DNA from: Neospora caninum Liverpool | Lineage: Eukaryota > Apicomplexa > Conoidasida > Eucoccidiorida > Sarcocystidae | Direction: 5' to 3' | DNA length: 64,000 nucleotides | Assembly (NCBI RefSeq): GCF_000208865.1 | Contig: NC_018385.1 | Coordinates: 248,001 to 312,000, forward strand | In this document: positions 23,051-34,207 of the stretch, in pieces | How positions within the stretch are numbered: position 1 is the stretch's first letter | Layout: each line of letters starts with the position of its first letter | The notes under the pieces: model-generated | Database searches by the model: none | What the model saw: the letters and a program-made list of their open reading frames with translations, nothing else | What the model was told of the DNA's origin: nothing | Program-made: the position numbers and the translations under genes

Positions 23051-26000
23051 CGTTTCTGCAAGAAGACGGACGTTCGAGGAGGGATAAAATGCCTGTAACG
23101 GAAACGCGCACACGAGAGGGAGAGAACAGGGTATTGGCAGGCGCACGCGCAACGAAACAGTTGCTTGCCACACAAATTAGATCGGCCATCGGACACTCAC
23201 GTTTCTCGGGAGATACAGCGGGCGCGAAGGACGTTGACAGAGATGCGCGAACAGCGCGTGGGGTGGCAGCCTCTTTGGACTCCGAGACACACTTTTCCGA
23301 CAATCACACAACTCCCTGAAGAGAAGGAGGACCATTCACTCGCCGGCTTTTGTCTTTTTGTGGCTTGTTAGTATCTATGTCGTCAACATGTCACTGGAAT
23401 ACCAATAACGATGAACCTAATTTGATTAACATACGCCATAGACGATTAAGCTGCAGTATGTTCAAATTTTTGACCACGGTTTTGGTTCGGTTGGTACAGA
23501 AGATCGAACCTATGACGAATTTTAACTGAGTTAAACGGCATTTTGAGAGCTGGATACGGGTCCAGCGCAGCCTCACAGGTGTCGGTTTTCCGCGATGTGT
23601 GTGTCTAGTCACGCTGCTCCTCAACACTTCAGCGTTTCTACGGCGAAAAAGCTCCCGGCTGCATACACGTCGGGTCTTTTCCCCAGCAAAAGCGAGAACA
23701 CGTCGGCGTCTAACGCGGGGACTTCATTTGGAGGAGTGCAACACAAAAAACAGCTGCACGACTGTAGCGACTTCCGCGCCGCCCACACGCACCCCGCTCA
23801 ACTCTCTCTTCTCCAGCCCTCCCGTTTTCTTCTTTTCCCGCGTCAACGAATGCCTCTCTCGGGACAGCTTCGGCTGGTTCCCCTCGTTCGCTCAACCGCC
23901 CCCCACACTGACCAAAAGCACGTTTTGCGCGTGCGCAGGGCGCCGAGATGCACTGCTGAGAAAACCGTGAAAACAGCCCCTGGGAAACATCAACGAGTGT
24001 CCAGCTAAAGAGGCTCTGTCTTTACTTTCTCAGCAATGCACAAGCTGAGAACGGAAACACCAGCCGCACACAGCCGCGCAGCTAGAGACTGCGCGCAACG
24101 AGCGGTGACAAATTGCCTGTGGCAGCGGTTTGCCTGGCATCGCGGCTTTCCTTCGCGTTTTCTCGCAGCGAGGCTTACCGCTTGGGGTGTCAGGAAAGGT
24201 TTGTTGAAAAGGGGAAAGAAGCGATGGGGCCTGTTGCAGAAAGAACGAAAAATTCCGGGCAACGGGCGAAGCTGCCAGTCGAGAAAGCCGCCGGCGCGCC
24301 TGTCGATACACTCGGGATGCTGCACGTTGCTAGCTTTTACCTAAGGGACTTCTCGAGAAGCCTTTCGCGAGAAGTTGCTCCGTGAAAAGTGGGTACCTTT
24401 GAAAAATCTTGAAATACTCGCGCGAGACCTGAAATATCGAATACCATTGCTTGGAAAATACCGAAACTTTTACTTGTAACTGCTCGCTCGGACCGCGCCG
24501 ATGGCTTGGCCAGCCTGCCGCACCGTGTGTTTCCCCGAGACTTCAGAGCAGCCCACCGGAGGCTGTCCTGGAGAGGCATGCAAATCCCCCTCGCGCACAC
24601 AGCCTTGAACAGCCGAGCAGTGCAGTGTGTCTCTTTTCCCTGCTGTCCCGTACCAACTTCCTTTGCTTTGTTTTCGCGCCGGAGCCAGGTCAAAAACGAA
24701 GGCCGTCGAGACACCTGATGGGAGTAGGGCGGCTCCGACACAGAACGGGACACAGCTGCCTGGGATTTTCAAAAAAGTCGCCGTTACCGCTTACCGCCCC
24801 GGCTTCTCTCGGGCGACGGCTGCGGATTGCGGGGACAAAGAACAGGCGTACACACACACTGCGGTGCGCTTGGTGTCCCAGGCCTGTACCGGGGTCGTTC
24901 AGGAGGGAAAAGACCGGAACAGAAAGCCGACTCGGCCAAGGAAGAGTGGACCGGTTTTTGTGCATCGAAACGCACGTATTCATATACGCGTTCGCCCACA
25001 ACCCTGTCTCCTGAGCCGTCTCGTCGGGTGAACAGGAGTCAACAACAAAGGAACCCGGTGTAACTTCATCTCAGAGAAAAACCAGAGGGGACGACCGTGA
25101 GCAAGGCATCTCGACTAGCCCTCCGATGGAACTTCTCTGCCGACGCCCGCCACCAACTCGCATCACGCGTGGGGGCAAACACGGCGGACAGAAAGGCGAT
25201 CGCCCTTTTCGGCCGGCACACCAAGTGCTCCTTCCGCACACTCTATCGCAAACCATTGAGATTACGAAGTTATGGTTTTGGGCTCGTGAGCTATGATCTT
25301 TATGTTCTTAGTGCCGGCTTTGTTCTCCCGGTGCAACGGTAGACTTGTAGGGGGGACCCGAATCAATCGCGAGCGTGTGTCACTCGAGGAAGCGTCACTC
25401 TTCTCTTGGACGAGCTGCGAGCAGAGAAACCTGGGGGAAAGGTAGAGATCAGAAACCGCAGGAGAGATGTGGAGACAGACGCACGTCAGGGGAGGCTTCT
25501 GTACGGAACTTGCCGGGAAACAGCTGCAAACGTGACACTCTCGGCAGAACTCCGAGGGGGAGGACTGCGCCGGAACGGGTAATCGCTGGTTGAGGGGTAG
25601 CGGTTCCAAACACCGGTGACTACAATCACAGAATAGAACGCACTCCCGCGATAGGGACCAATTCACCGCACGACAAAACCACGCGCTTCCAACTGTCAGC
25701 AGCTTCTGCGAAGATCGTACGAAGGCAAGTTCCCTTCCCCTCAGACCTCTGCTCAATATGAGCGAGCGGGACGGAAGTGGCCAAAAAGGGCGCGACGCCA
25801 GTCGAAAGGTCTGGCTTGCAGTCGAGGAAATCTCTTGGGAAGACTCGGGAAGCGTGTGGTCAAAATCTGGAGCCTCTCCAGAGACACGATTTTCTACACG
25901 TGGACACATTCAGATAGGCCCTACCCACTGTGCGTTCTCCTCGCTGAGCCACTGGGGTCCCTCTCGCTACTTCGTTACATGAACGATGGAAGCTGCGGTG

Positions 26001-26949
26001 TACATTTATCCACACACACCCATACAAAACACCCATATATATATATATATATAGTATTGTCTAGGTAGATATGATTCTTTCAGGGCAAAGAAGTGCGGTA
26101 GGCTATCTTGGCGAAGGGAGAAGCCACCGAGAGTGACATTGCTCCTCTCGCCACCGTCGGGGTTCTGAGAGAGAGTCTGCCTGGGCGTAAAACGGTCCTG
26201 TCGTGGCGCGGAACGCGCGTCCAGTGAACTTGTGGCCGCGAAGAGCGGGAGAGGTGAAGAAGCAAGCGAGTGTATTGTGTACCGGGCGCCTTTTCAAGTG
26301 AAAGGAAGGGAAACACGCGACGTGCGACACGCCTGCTGCTCAGCACCTCGACAGCCCGTTCTCTGGAGGGTCTGTGAAGCGCCGACAAATCGTTTCAGGA
26401 GAAATCGCCGACAGCGAACGGAAGCCGAGGCACGCAAACGCCTCGAAACAGAAGGGAAAGACATATACGCCCTAGGGAAAACGCCGAGTCAGGGTGGGGC
26501 AGACACGTAGCCTGTCTCTTTGGGTGTACGTACAGTCCCCAAAAGAGAGGATTGACAGCCAGCTCGCAGCAAAAATGAGCCGAGACCGCCCCTTGAGTTT
26601 CTCTCAGCACGTCCGCTCCATGACGAAAGCAAAAAACTGGCAAACACTGCGTGTCTTGGCGAAGTCGCGCCCCACGCTGTCTTTCGACAGGTTCCCTCCG
26701 GAGTCTCAGAAAATCTGTGCGACACGAACCTGAACTTGAAGCCCATGGACTTGTGCGCATTTCCTTCTCTGCTCCCTCCATCCCTGATACCCTGGTTTCC
26801 GTAACCTCGCAGCCTCGCCTCGTCTCTCGCAGTGCGCCGGTATCTTTGCACCATTTCTGTCACTCGATCTGTTTCTGTCACTCGATCTGGAGGACCGTTT
26901 CCGCCTTCATCTCCCGTGCTCGTCTCTCTCTGCACGCCCTCCTCTCCAC
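23051..26949. other. Intergenic region without a supported gene
   Basis: The promoter and 5' leader of the minus-strand gene at 23050 should lie in its first part. An AT-rich island at about 23370-23550 stands out from the GC-rich surroundings. The longest ORF (25262-25909, minus) is Cys/Ser/Leu-rich without family resemblance, and I did not accept it. A TA microsatellite lies at 26034-26053. An 18-bp direct duplication (TTTCTGTCACTCGATCTG) lies at about 26858-26893, next to the PRMT stop codon. Confidence 0.55.
26034..26053. repeat. (TA)n microsatellite
   Basis: Ten-unit TA run in the spacer downstream of the PRMT gene. Confidence 0.9.
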
Positions 26950-28803
26950 TCACTTCTGCCCGCCTGGCGCATCCGCTTCACCTTCCTCTTGCTCGCCTTC
27001 CTCCATTTCCGCATCGACAACCTCAATCTCCACCTCGTACGCTCTCGCTCGCGCGTGTGCCTTTCTCAGGTGAACTTGGCACGTCAGACTCAGACCCGGT
27101 GTTAGTTCCATCGCCTGCGGGAGGAGAACGACAGTTTGCTTCCAGTGCGTCTCGTCGCTGAAGGGCCCTGTGTCGAGCAGCACGCCTTCGTCTCTCCGAA
27201 CCGCGCAGGCCTCCTCCCTGTTCCCTTCGCCCTTTCCAGCGCCGTTCTCTTCCCGTCTGTTTTCTGCGGTCCTCTCTACGGCCTTAGCCCCCACGCGTGT
27301 CTTCTCACCCTCGGTTGCCTCCGCACCTCCCGCCTCTCTTCGCCTCTCTGCCTCCACGGAAAAGGCCTGGCGGCACTTTCGCAAAACCGTCGAGCACTCC
27401 GCGCACTCTGGACGTGCTTCGCCGCTCGTCGCGCTCCCGTTCGTCCTCGCCTCTTGGCCGTCTGCCTCGCTCTCTTCCGCTGCAGCTTCGCCTCGCCCTC
27501 CGAGCGTTTCCCCTCCCGCTTCGCACTGAGGGAAGAGACACTCGAACCAGATGGCGAATGCATGCACGGGGGTCTGGCGGGTGGCTGTCAGGCGCGCGTC
27601 GAGGACCATCGCCTGGAGCGCGGCGACGGGAAGCTCCGCGAGATCCCAGTCGAAGAGCAGCGCAGGAGCACTGGCTGCGCACTGCGAAGGCTTCAGCTGC
27701 ACCAACAGCGGCTGCTTGCCTGCCTGCATCTGCGCGAGGAGTCGCTGCTGGAGCGGCGTGAAATTGAAGCCGTGGAAATCCGTGAAGCACTGCAAACGAC
27801 TCGCCCAATACTCGGAGCAGTCCGCGAGGGCGAGGCGGAGCCGGGCACGCGAGGGGAAGAGGCGTCCGCCCGGACGCAGAAAGACGTCCCGCGCCTTCAA
27901 CACCGAGTCCAGCATGCCTTCGTGCAGCAGGTAAAACCCCATCCATTCGGAGACAATTGCGTCGACGAAGCGACAGGCGCTGTCCTTTCCATTCTCACAC
28001 AGCCCGCTTGCCTCCATCTCCTCAAGGAACGCGCGGACGCCGTCTCTGGCCATCAACGCTTCCAAGTCGCTCAACGCCTCCTCGTTTGGTTCCTTCTTCG
28101 CGTCCTGGACCTGTCCTTCTTCCCGGCTCGTCGCGTGCTTGGCTCCAGTCTTTGCCTTTTCTCTGTCTGACGCTGCGGGCCTCGGCCCGCGAGCGTCCGC
28201 GTGAAGCTGCTTCAGCGCTCGGAACATTCGGGCTGCATCGATCAGTTCCTCGACAGTCGCGTGGACGGGGAGGACGACGGACTGCAAATTGTTCACCTCC
28301 ACGATCTCCTGGAGCAGCCAAAACGCGTCGCTCGGCTCCAACGCATACACGCGCTTCGCGCCGCCGTCGCGAGCGGCAAAGAGCGAAAGGATGCCGCTCC
28401 CGGCTCCCACGTCCATCACCACTGCATTCCGCAAAACGCGCCTGTTTTCCGCGATCGCCCGATGATACGCCGAAGTTCGCGGCCCGTCGCGCAGCATGTA
28501 ACTGTGCACCGAGGGATCTCCGTAACTCGAGTAGTAGGCACAAGATGCAGAAGACGAGGAAGCGGAGACGGGAGATGGGGACTGCGTGGAGGAGGACAGA
28601 GAGGGTGAGGGGTTCGAAGAAGAGGCCCCGCCGGAGGCCTCAGAGAGCGAGGAAGTTGCGGGCTCTCTCGCGGACTCATCTCGCTCACTTTGCGACACAC
28701 TCGTCGCAGACGAAGACGGGCACGAAGGATGGGAAGGTGTGGCGGAGAAGGAAGGCGAAGAGCCACAGTTGCTCTCGTCTCCAAGTGAACGGCTTTCCTC
28801 CAT
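26950..28803 (-). CDS. Class I protein arginine N-methyltransferase
   Basis: Single-exon ORF of 617 residues. Residues 1-88 are Ser/Pro-rich. The catalytic core then starts with the PRMT N-terminal motif (YYSSYGDPSVHSYMLRD). SAM-binding motif I follows near 129-139 (VMDVGAGSGIL), then VYALEPSD (post I). The double-E loop is at about 285-295 (SEWMGFYLLHE), holding both catalytic glutamates, followed by VFLRPGGRLFPS. The C-terminal beta barrel has the THW loop (ETHWKQTVVLL) near 565. The enzyme transfers methyl from S-adenosylmethionine to arginine in histones and RNA-binding proteins. The double-E loop is most like PRMT6 or PRMT2, but the subtype is not certain. Two insertions are unusual: a charged segment of about 75 residues between motif I and the double-E loop, and a Glu/Ala/Gly-rich segment before the THW loop. 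The tail is acidic. Confidence 0.92.
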   Translation of the reverse strand: MEESRSLGDESNCGSSPSFSATPSHPSCPSSSATSVSQSERDESAREPATSSLSEASGGASSSNPSPSLSSSTQSPSPVSASSSSASCAYYSSYGDPSVHSYMLRDGPRTSAYHRAIAENRRVLRNAVVMDVGAGSGILSLFAARDGGAKRVYALEPSDAFWLLQEIVEVNNLQSVVLPVHATVEELIDAARMFRALKQLHADARGPRPAASDREKAKTGAKHATSREEGQVQDAKKEPNEEALSDLEALMARDGVRAFLEEMEASGLCENGKDSACRFVDAIVSEWMGFYLLHEGMLDSVLKARDVFLRPGGRLFPSRARLRLALADCSEYWASRLQCFTDFHGFNFTPLQQRLLAQMQAGKQPLLVQLKPSQCAASAPALLFDWDLAELPVAALQAMVLDARLTATRQTPVHAFAIWFECLFPQCEAGGETLGGRGEAAAEESEADGQEARTNGSATSGEARPECAECSTVLRKCRQAFSVEAERRREAGGAEATEGEKTRVGAKAVERTAENRREENGAGKGEGNREEACAVRRDEGVLLDTGPFSDETHWKQTVVLLPQAMELTPGLSLTCQVHLRKAHARARAYEVEIEVVDAEMEEGEQEEGEADAPGGQK

Positions 28804-30801
28804 ACTGGCGATACCCTAGAGAACAACGAAGTACACCTTAGGGAGACTTCCGTTTTTTCCTGTATACAAGTATTCCGTCCGGTCGGGCCACCTGCGTTTT
28901 CCTGAACGTTTCGCGGGCCTCAAAGCTCGCGGCTTATGTGGTTCTTCCGTAGAGAGAAAAACCCGCCGATTTGTACACAGCCTCGCGCTTTCTTCTCTAA
29001 TCGCTTCGTGTGACCTGTCCTTGCCCCTCACATGCACTGCCCGCCTCAAACTTCCAGCGTGTGTGCGTTTCGCCGCAGCTCCAGCAAATGAGGGCGCGCG
29101 AACTCTTTGGAGAAAACGCGGGACAAAAGAGCGACAAATCCAGAAACGCCTGCTCCAGAACTCCAAGCCTGTCTCACAAACAACTCTTTTGCGGAAATTC
29201 CTGCTCGCGCGAGAAGCCTCGTCGCGGCCACCCGACGCCGCCGGCCCGACAGCAAAAGGGAAAAGCACGAACGGCCGGAGGCTCTAGGCCTTCTCTTTGA
29301 GCAGAGACAGTGCAAGAAGACAGTGCAGAGACGGAAAAAGTCAAGACACCAAAGAACAGAAGAAATGTCGGCGCCTTCCGCGGGAATCTTTTCGCCGTCG
29401 CGAGGGCTGCATGCGCGCCAGATGCGTGCACGCGTTCGCAAGTGTCGGTACACCCGAGACTCTGTGCTGTAAAGATCTGGAGGCACTCAAGACCTCAGAC
29501 GCGCACAGTTCGCTGAAAACTGGAGTTTTTCGCTTTGGAAACGGCGCGTGAATTCCTCGCCGCACGGAACAGCTGCTGCCTAGAGGGTTCCTCTGTCTGT
29601 CGGAGACTTGCGTCGAAGAACGGCCCGCGAAAACGGCGACTGTGTCTCTTTGCCCCCACCAACACGGTCAACACGTTTACGGCGACACGATCCGTTCTGA
29701 ATGTTTGAAACTCCAGGCGTTGTCGAATGGACTTTCTGACTCTTGCCATGCTAAGTAATTTTTATGCTATGGGGCCCAATAAAAACTCGAGGTTTTAGCG
29801 GAAGGGTAAAGTCTAGAATCTGCTCCAATCCCGCTCTGTAGCCATGCACACAGGACACACAATCACACACGCTGGGACAGAAGGAAATGTGCGGCGCTCG
29901 GGGTGATACAAAAGACGGAAAAAGGCCGTTCGGCCGTTAAGCGCAGCTGCGACAGCGTAGAGTGAAACTCTGTCAGAAGAGTTGGGCATGCCGTTCCCTG
30001 CTTGTTTTGAGTCATTAACCAGGCTCGAGGCGACAGCCCAGCGCCTCCGCTAGTGCCGACTTGCGAAGCACAGACGGCTGCGTGCCTCGAGAACGCAGAT
30101 CGACCGAACCGCATACTGCTTTGCGTTCCTCTTTTTTAGCACATGAGCATGGGTCTTCTTTCCCAAAACGGATTCCCAGGAGATCCACACAGCGCAAGAT
30201 TTCTCGCTTCGCATTGTCGTTCTGCAGAAGGCTGGTCGCCTGTACCTACAGAAATCTCCGCGAAATCACAGCCGGAGGCTTCCAGGTAGATCTTTCCGGA
30301 GATAGGGAAGAGCGAATCTAAATTTTGCCCCATGAGAGCAACTGCCAGCGGCACGGGAAAATGCCGGCTGATCCCCAGGGGTCCTGAGAAGCAAAGGCGA
30401 AAACGCTCCTGAAAACGAGCTGTTGACCCGCGCACAGTGATGTCCATGCACTAACGCGGAGTGCGCGATACGTTTCCGTTGTGCGGTGGTGCTATGGTCG
30501 TGTGTGTCGCGCCTCGAAACGGCAGAGACTGCGACAGAAGCCGAAGGAGAAAAAACAAACTGGCTGCAGACACACACCGCCCGCAGCAGGGCGGGAGCTC
30601 CAGATTGGTCTCGAGAAAAAAGTAAGGAAAGGGTTAGGACGAAAATCAAAATTACGCAGGACAGGAGACGGAAAAACCCGAGAACAAACCAATGACGCAA
30701 ACCGACACGAAAGAGAGAGACGAGCAATGGCCCCTTGGTTGTGCCGCTTCGCTTCTCCTCTCTTTCTGTCCCTTCGCTTCGTCCTCCTCGGGCTTGGGAA
30801 A
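28804..30801. other. Spacer between PRMT and the LSm-like gene
   Basis: Both neighbours are on the minus strand, so this should contain the PRMT promoter and the 3' end of the upstream gene. Only short ORFs are present and I see no supported gene. Composition becomes less GC-rich around 29740-29830. Confidence 0.6.
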
Positions 30802-32577
30802 CTAGCGCGAGCCGAGTCGCAGCGTGCGATCAAAAACTTTATTCTTGACTGCGTCGACGTATTTCTTCTTCACGCGACCGTCCAAGCCCCGCACACTGTC
30901 TCCTGCGGTCCCGACGATGAACGCCACCGCGCTGGCCTTCACACAGACGGAGGCGAGAAACTCTCTCCCGTCTCGTCTCTCCCCTCGCGGTGTCGGGACG
31001 CCCGAGGACGCCCCCGGCGAGCTCGCCCGCGTCTCCAGCCCCTGCTCCGAAAGCCACTTTCGTCCTTTGTCGGCCGTTCCTCTTCGCGCCTTCGCTTGCC
31101 TGTGCTCCGCTGAAACGACAGAGCTGTGCGCTGCGGCAAAGACTGTTGTTGTATGTCTGTACACGACGGCTTCCTCGAGCACGATCCGCGAGACCGTGCG
31201 TCGCCACTGGAACCTACGCATGCGCAGGTCGCCTCCGGTTCCATTCCTTCTCTGCTGAGGCGCGGGGCCGGAAGCGCGTTGCCAGGCAGCTGTTTGTACA
31301 CCCGCGCCCCGCTCACACTTTCCACTGTACGTACACCCCACTGGGGGCGGTCCAGGGGGTGGGGAATCGCTCGCTGCTGGCGACGATTCCCTTGCGCGTC
31401 GTCTCACGTCTCTGTCTTCGCTCCCGACCCGTGGCGGCGGTGGCGAACCGACAGTTCCCGTAGACTGGAGTGGATTCCTTCCTGCGAGAAAAAGGGGACC
31501 GACTGTGCCTGGGAGGTTTCCACCGTCGGTTTCTCCGGCGGCCGCTCGCTCCTGCATGCGCTGGAAAAATGGCAAAGGCAACGACCGCCGAGACACGTGG
31601 CGTCTGTCTATACACCGGACGAAGCGGCCTTCGACCGCGCCGCCCTGCGCGAGCACGAGCGCAATGCGTTTCCCCAGACACCCGCCTAAAATCATGCGAA
31701 GAAGACCGTCTTTCTCGTACGGCTGTCGATACTTCCTTCTCTCTCTTCTTGCCTCACGGGGCCTTGGCCGGAACAGATGCGCGATCATTCTGTCGCGCTC
31801 TGCGCGGGTTCGAACGCAGTCCCCAGACTCCGGAGACGTGCCTGCAGAAGGCTGGAAATCTGCAAGCGCGGAGCTGCACAACAGGTCAGCTAGGCAGGAA
31901 GACGCAGGAAGAAGCTCAAGAGAGTGAGCGTCCGGAAACACTGGCGGCAGGTGGGCAGAGACAGAGGCGTCAGCGGAGCGAGGAGACCGAGGCACAGGAC
32001 GAGGCAGAGAGGAAAGCCGAGCAGGTGAGGGAAAGAGAGACAGGAGAGGTGACGAAGGCCGATGGTCGGCATCGCAGAAAACCCTAGTCGCGGAAAAGGG
32101 AGGGAAAGCAGCGAGCGCCGCGACAGACGATGCAGCGACAGCCACGTCGCTTCCGACGGCCGTCTCGACTCTGCGGAGTTTGGCTTCCTCCACACCCCTC
32201 GGGGGCTCCTCGTTCTTGCCCCATCTCGCTCCCTCCGTCGCTTCGCCTCCTGGCCTCTCCTCTTCGCCTCCTGGCCTCTCCTCTTTGCCTCCTCGTCTCT
32301 GCAGAAAAAGAGCCGAAGAAGAGAGATCGGAACCTCGACCGGGGCAGAGCGAGGCAGGAAGAGGGTAGAAATCGGCATCGAAACAGTCTGCTTCTCCCAC
32401 TTCCTCGCGTCCACAGTCTGCTGTCTCGGCGTGTGCGCTGCGCGCTTCTTCGCCTTCCCTTTTGCCTCCGGTTGTGTCTCCGTTGTCGTCTCCGCGCCTG
32501 TCTCCCTCGGAGCGGGCGCGAGGAGACAGGGCCGTCGCCGGTGGACCGCCTGCAATCGCTGGAAAGAGAGGACGCAT
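30802..32577 (-). CDS. Putative LSm/Sm-like domain protein
   Basis: Open frame of 591 residues from ATG 32577 (the frame extends upstream only to a GTG). Residues 1-260 are low-complexity. Then comes RKYRQPYEKDGLLRMILGGC followed by LGKRIALVLAQGGAVEGRFV (about 293-320), which resembles the Sm1 motif (three strands with hydrophobic-x-hydrophobic pattern and a G before the turn). RIVLEEAVVY (464-473) resembles the end of Sm1. FLASVCVKASAVAFIVG (540-556) resembles Sm2. An in-frame 402-nt intron (31615-31214: GTGTAT donor, GTAG acceptor) would join GRFVR to FQWRRTVSRIVLEEA and bring the Sm1 parts to normal spacing, leaving 457 residues. The acceptor lacks a good pyrimidine tract, so this is a hypothesis. 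The C-terminus is basic (VKKKYVDAVKNKVF). LSm proteins act in RNA splicing or decay complexes; whether this one does is unknown. Confidence 0.45.
   Translation of the reverse strand: MRPLFPAIAGGPPATALSPRARSEGDRRGDDNGDTTGGKREGEEARSAHAETADCGREEVGEADCFDADFYPLPASLCPGRGSDLSSSALFLQRRGGKEERPGGEEERPGGEATEGARWGKNEEPPRGVEEAKLRRVETAVGSDVAVAASSVAALAAFPPFSATRVFCDADHRPSSPLLSLFPSPARLSSLPRPVPRSPRSADASVSAHLPPVFPDAHSLELLPASSCLADLLCSSALADFQPSAGTSPESGDCVRTRAERDRMIAHLFRPRPREARRERRKYRQPYEKDGLLRMILGGCLGKRIALVLAQGGAVEGRFVRCIDRRHVSRRSLPLPFFQRMQERAAAGETDGGNLPGTVGPLFLAGRNPLQSTGTVGSPPPPRVGSEDRDVRRRARESSPAASDSPPPGPPPVGCTYSGKCERGAGVQTAAWQRASGPAPQQRRNGTGGDLRMRRFQWRRTVSRIVLEEAVVYRHTTTVFAAAHSSVVSAEHRQAKARRGTADKGRKWLSEQGLETRASSPGASSGVPTPRGERRDGREFLASVCVKASAVAFIVGTAGDSVRGLDGRVKKKYVDAVKNKVFDRTLRLGSR
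32223..32300 (-). repeat. 21-bp tandem repeat coding EERPGGE
   Basis: Three imperfect copies of a CTCTTCGCCTCCTGGCCTCTC-type unit encode RPGGEEE repeats in the low-complexity N-terminal part of the LSm-like ORF. Confidence 0.75.
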
Positions 32578-33792
32578 TTCCCCTTCACAGCGAAGACGAC
32601 AGCCACGACGACAGCGCGTGAAGCTCGCACTGGACACCTGTCTCTGGGAAGGCGAGAAAAAAGACCGAAAACCAGGAGACAGCTGCGGGTATCTCCCGTC
32701 TCCACCAGGCTGGAGCCGCAGCTGCGTCGCGCTTCAGCCCACCGAGCCCCGCCGAAAGCGCCTAAACGAAGCCGAAATGAAAAGAAACACGAGGCAAAAA
32801 GACCAGGTTTTCGCGCCGTCTCCAGACCACAGTGCGGCCTCGTGACACGTGCGGCGGCTGTCTCCGCGCACAGCTGAGAGCCGGAGAATGGGATAGAAGT
32901 GAGATGGCGAGCGACCGACCAGTTCTCGCGAGAAACGACCGCGAACAAAACTTCCTCCCCTTGTTCTTTGTCCTGTGTTTTCTCTCTTCTCTCTCGATAT
33001 CGAGCGGTATCTCGAGCAGTAGCCCGCGAGTCCCCGAGCTCCTGGTCGCAGATGAAACAGCGCCTTCGTCTCTCCGAGCCCAGCGAGAGAGCGGCTGTTT
33101 CCGAGTTTCCTTTCCTCAAAAACAGATGACCCGGAAGGACTACGCGACGAGGAGTTCCCAGCATTCAGGCCAGAAAAACGTGTCGGGGCTTCTCTTCGGG
33201 TGTCCAGACACCGCCAGGGGACGGTTTCTCGGCCACCTGGCGCATGCAGAGAGACAAGAAGAGACGGCGGTGAAAAGTTGCAGGAGTGCTAGAGTCGCTG
33301 CGGAAAAAAACTGTTTTCTCTGTGACTTCCAGACTTTTCCCCCTTTTTTCACTTGCATCTGCCCGCATCCTCAGTTCATCTTTCGCCGTTCTCGGGAAGC
33401 AAGGGGTTTTATCGCATGCGCTGCGGTCCTGCACACCTTTCCACGCGGAGCGGAGGGAGTGTGTGTGTCTCTCGCGTGTCTTTTCAGCACATTCGCTCTC
33501 TTTTTTTCGACTGGCCAGGCACTCGAAACGGTCCACTGTTCAGAGGAACATCACGAATCGAGCAGGTTCACGCACACGCACTCGCACTCTTTTTCCCCTG
33601 CCTTTTTCGCGCATGCTTCGCTTGGAAGAGTGCGCCGTCGAATCTCCCCCTCTCCACCCCCGTCGCGGCTCCTGTCTCTCGCCCCAGTTTCTCCCCCTCC
33701 TCAGTTCTAACCTTCGTCTCCGAATCCCTTTTTAACTCCTGGCTTTCTCTCTCCAGTTCTGTTCCCCGCCTCCCTCTTCGACGTGTCTCCTG

Positions 33793-34020
33793 CTCACCCT
33801 CCCTCTGCTCCACCCTCCCTCTGCTCCACCCTCCCTCTGCTCCACCCTCCCTCTGCTCCACCCTCCCTCTGCTCCACCCTCCCTCTGCTCCACCCTCCCT
33901 CTGCTCCACCCTCCCTCTGCTCCACCCTCCTTCTGCTCCACCCTCCCTCTGCTCCACCCTCCCTCTGCTCTACCCTCCCTCTGCTCCACCCTCTGCTCCA
34001 CCCTCTCCTCCACCCTCTCC
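33793..34020 (+). repeat. 16-bp minisatellite in the HAT1 5' leader
   Basis: About 14 near-identical copies of CTCCACCCTCCCTCTG with single-base variants (for example TTCTG and CTCTACC copies), shortening at the 3' end to CTCCACCCTCTG/CTCCACCCTCTC units. Strongly asymmetric: pyrimidine-rich on the plus strand, with only isolated G and A. Confidence 0.95.
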
Positions 34021-34200
34021 TTCTCCCTCTTCTTCCTCTTCTTCTTCCTCTTCTTCTCCCTCTCCTCCCACCGCGCACCGTGGCCACGCAGAGCGTCTCT
34101 GTCTCTCTCCCTCTCTGTCTCTCCGTCTCTTTCCCTCTCCGTCTCTCTGTCTCTTTGTCTCTCTCCGTCTCTCTGTCTCTTTGTCTCTCTTCTCCTCGCT
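34020..34200 (+). repeat. CTTCTTCC and GTCTCTCT polypyrimidine tracts
   Basis: A CTTCTTCCTCTT run (34020-34067) is followed by a GTCTCTCTCCGTCTCTCTGT-type run (34095-34197). It ends just before the HAT1 ATG at 34208. Confidence 0.9.
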
Positions 34201-34207
34201 CGCCGCG

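Larger units (their letters stand above)
32578..34207. other. Divergent intergenic region (LSm-like / HAT1)
   Basis: Promoters of both divergent genes should lie here. The HAT1 side ends in a long pyrimidine-rich leader with a minisatellite. Open frames continue upstream of the HAT1 ATG (to 33353) but are low-complexity and repeat-derived, so I treat them as non-coding. Confidence 0.55.

Noticed and set aside
23201..23303. Upstream coding exon for the 245-residue protein
   Set aside because: It splices in frame but has no ATG, only a TTG preceded by a stop, so it is more likely a 5' UTR exon.
24348..24375. 8-bp inverted repeat ACTTCTCG/CGAGAAGT
   Set aside because: Short arms and no context; expected by chance at this scale.
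25262..25909. 215-residue minus-strand ORF
   Set aside because: Cys/Ser/Leu-rich with no family feature, splice context or hydrophobic pattern; long ORFs occur by chance in this composition.
31800..31830. tRNA-like B box (GGGTTCGAACGC)
   Set aside because: No matching acceptor, D or anticodon arms around it; it lies in the LSm-like ORF.
32578..32637. Twenty extra residues on the LSm-like ORF
   Set aside because: It begins with GTG; ATG 32577 is the first canonical start.
33353..34207. In-frame 285-residue extension of HAT1
   Set aside because: It is translation of the minisatellite and polypyrimidine leader; ATG 34208 directly precedes the HAT1 domain sequence.
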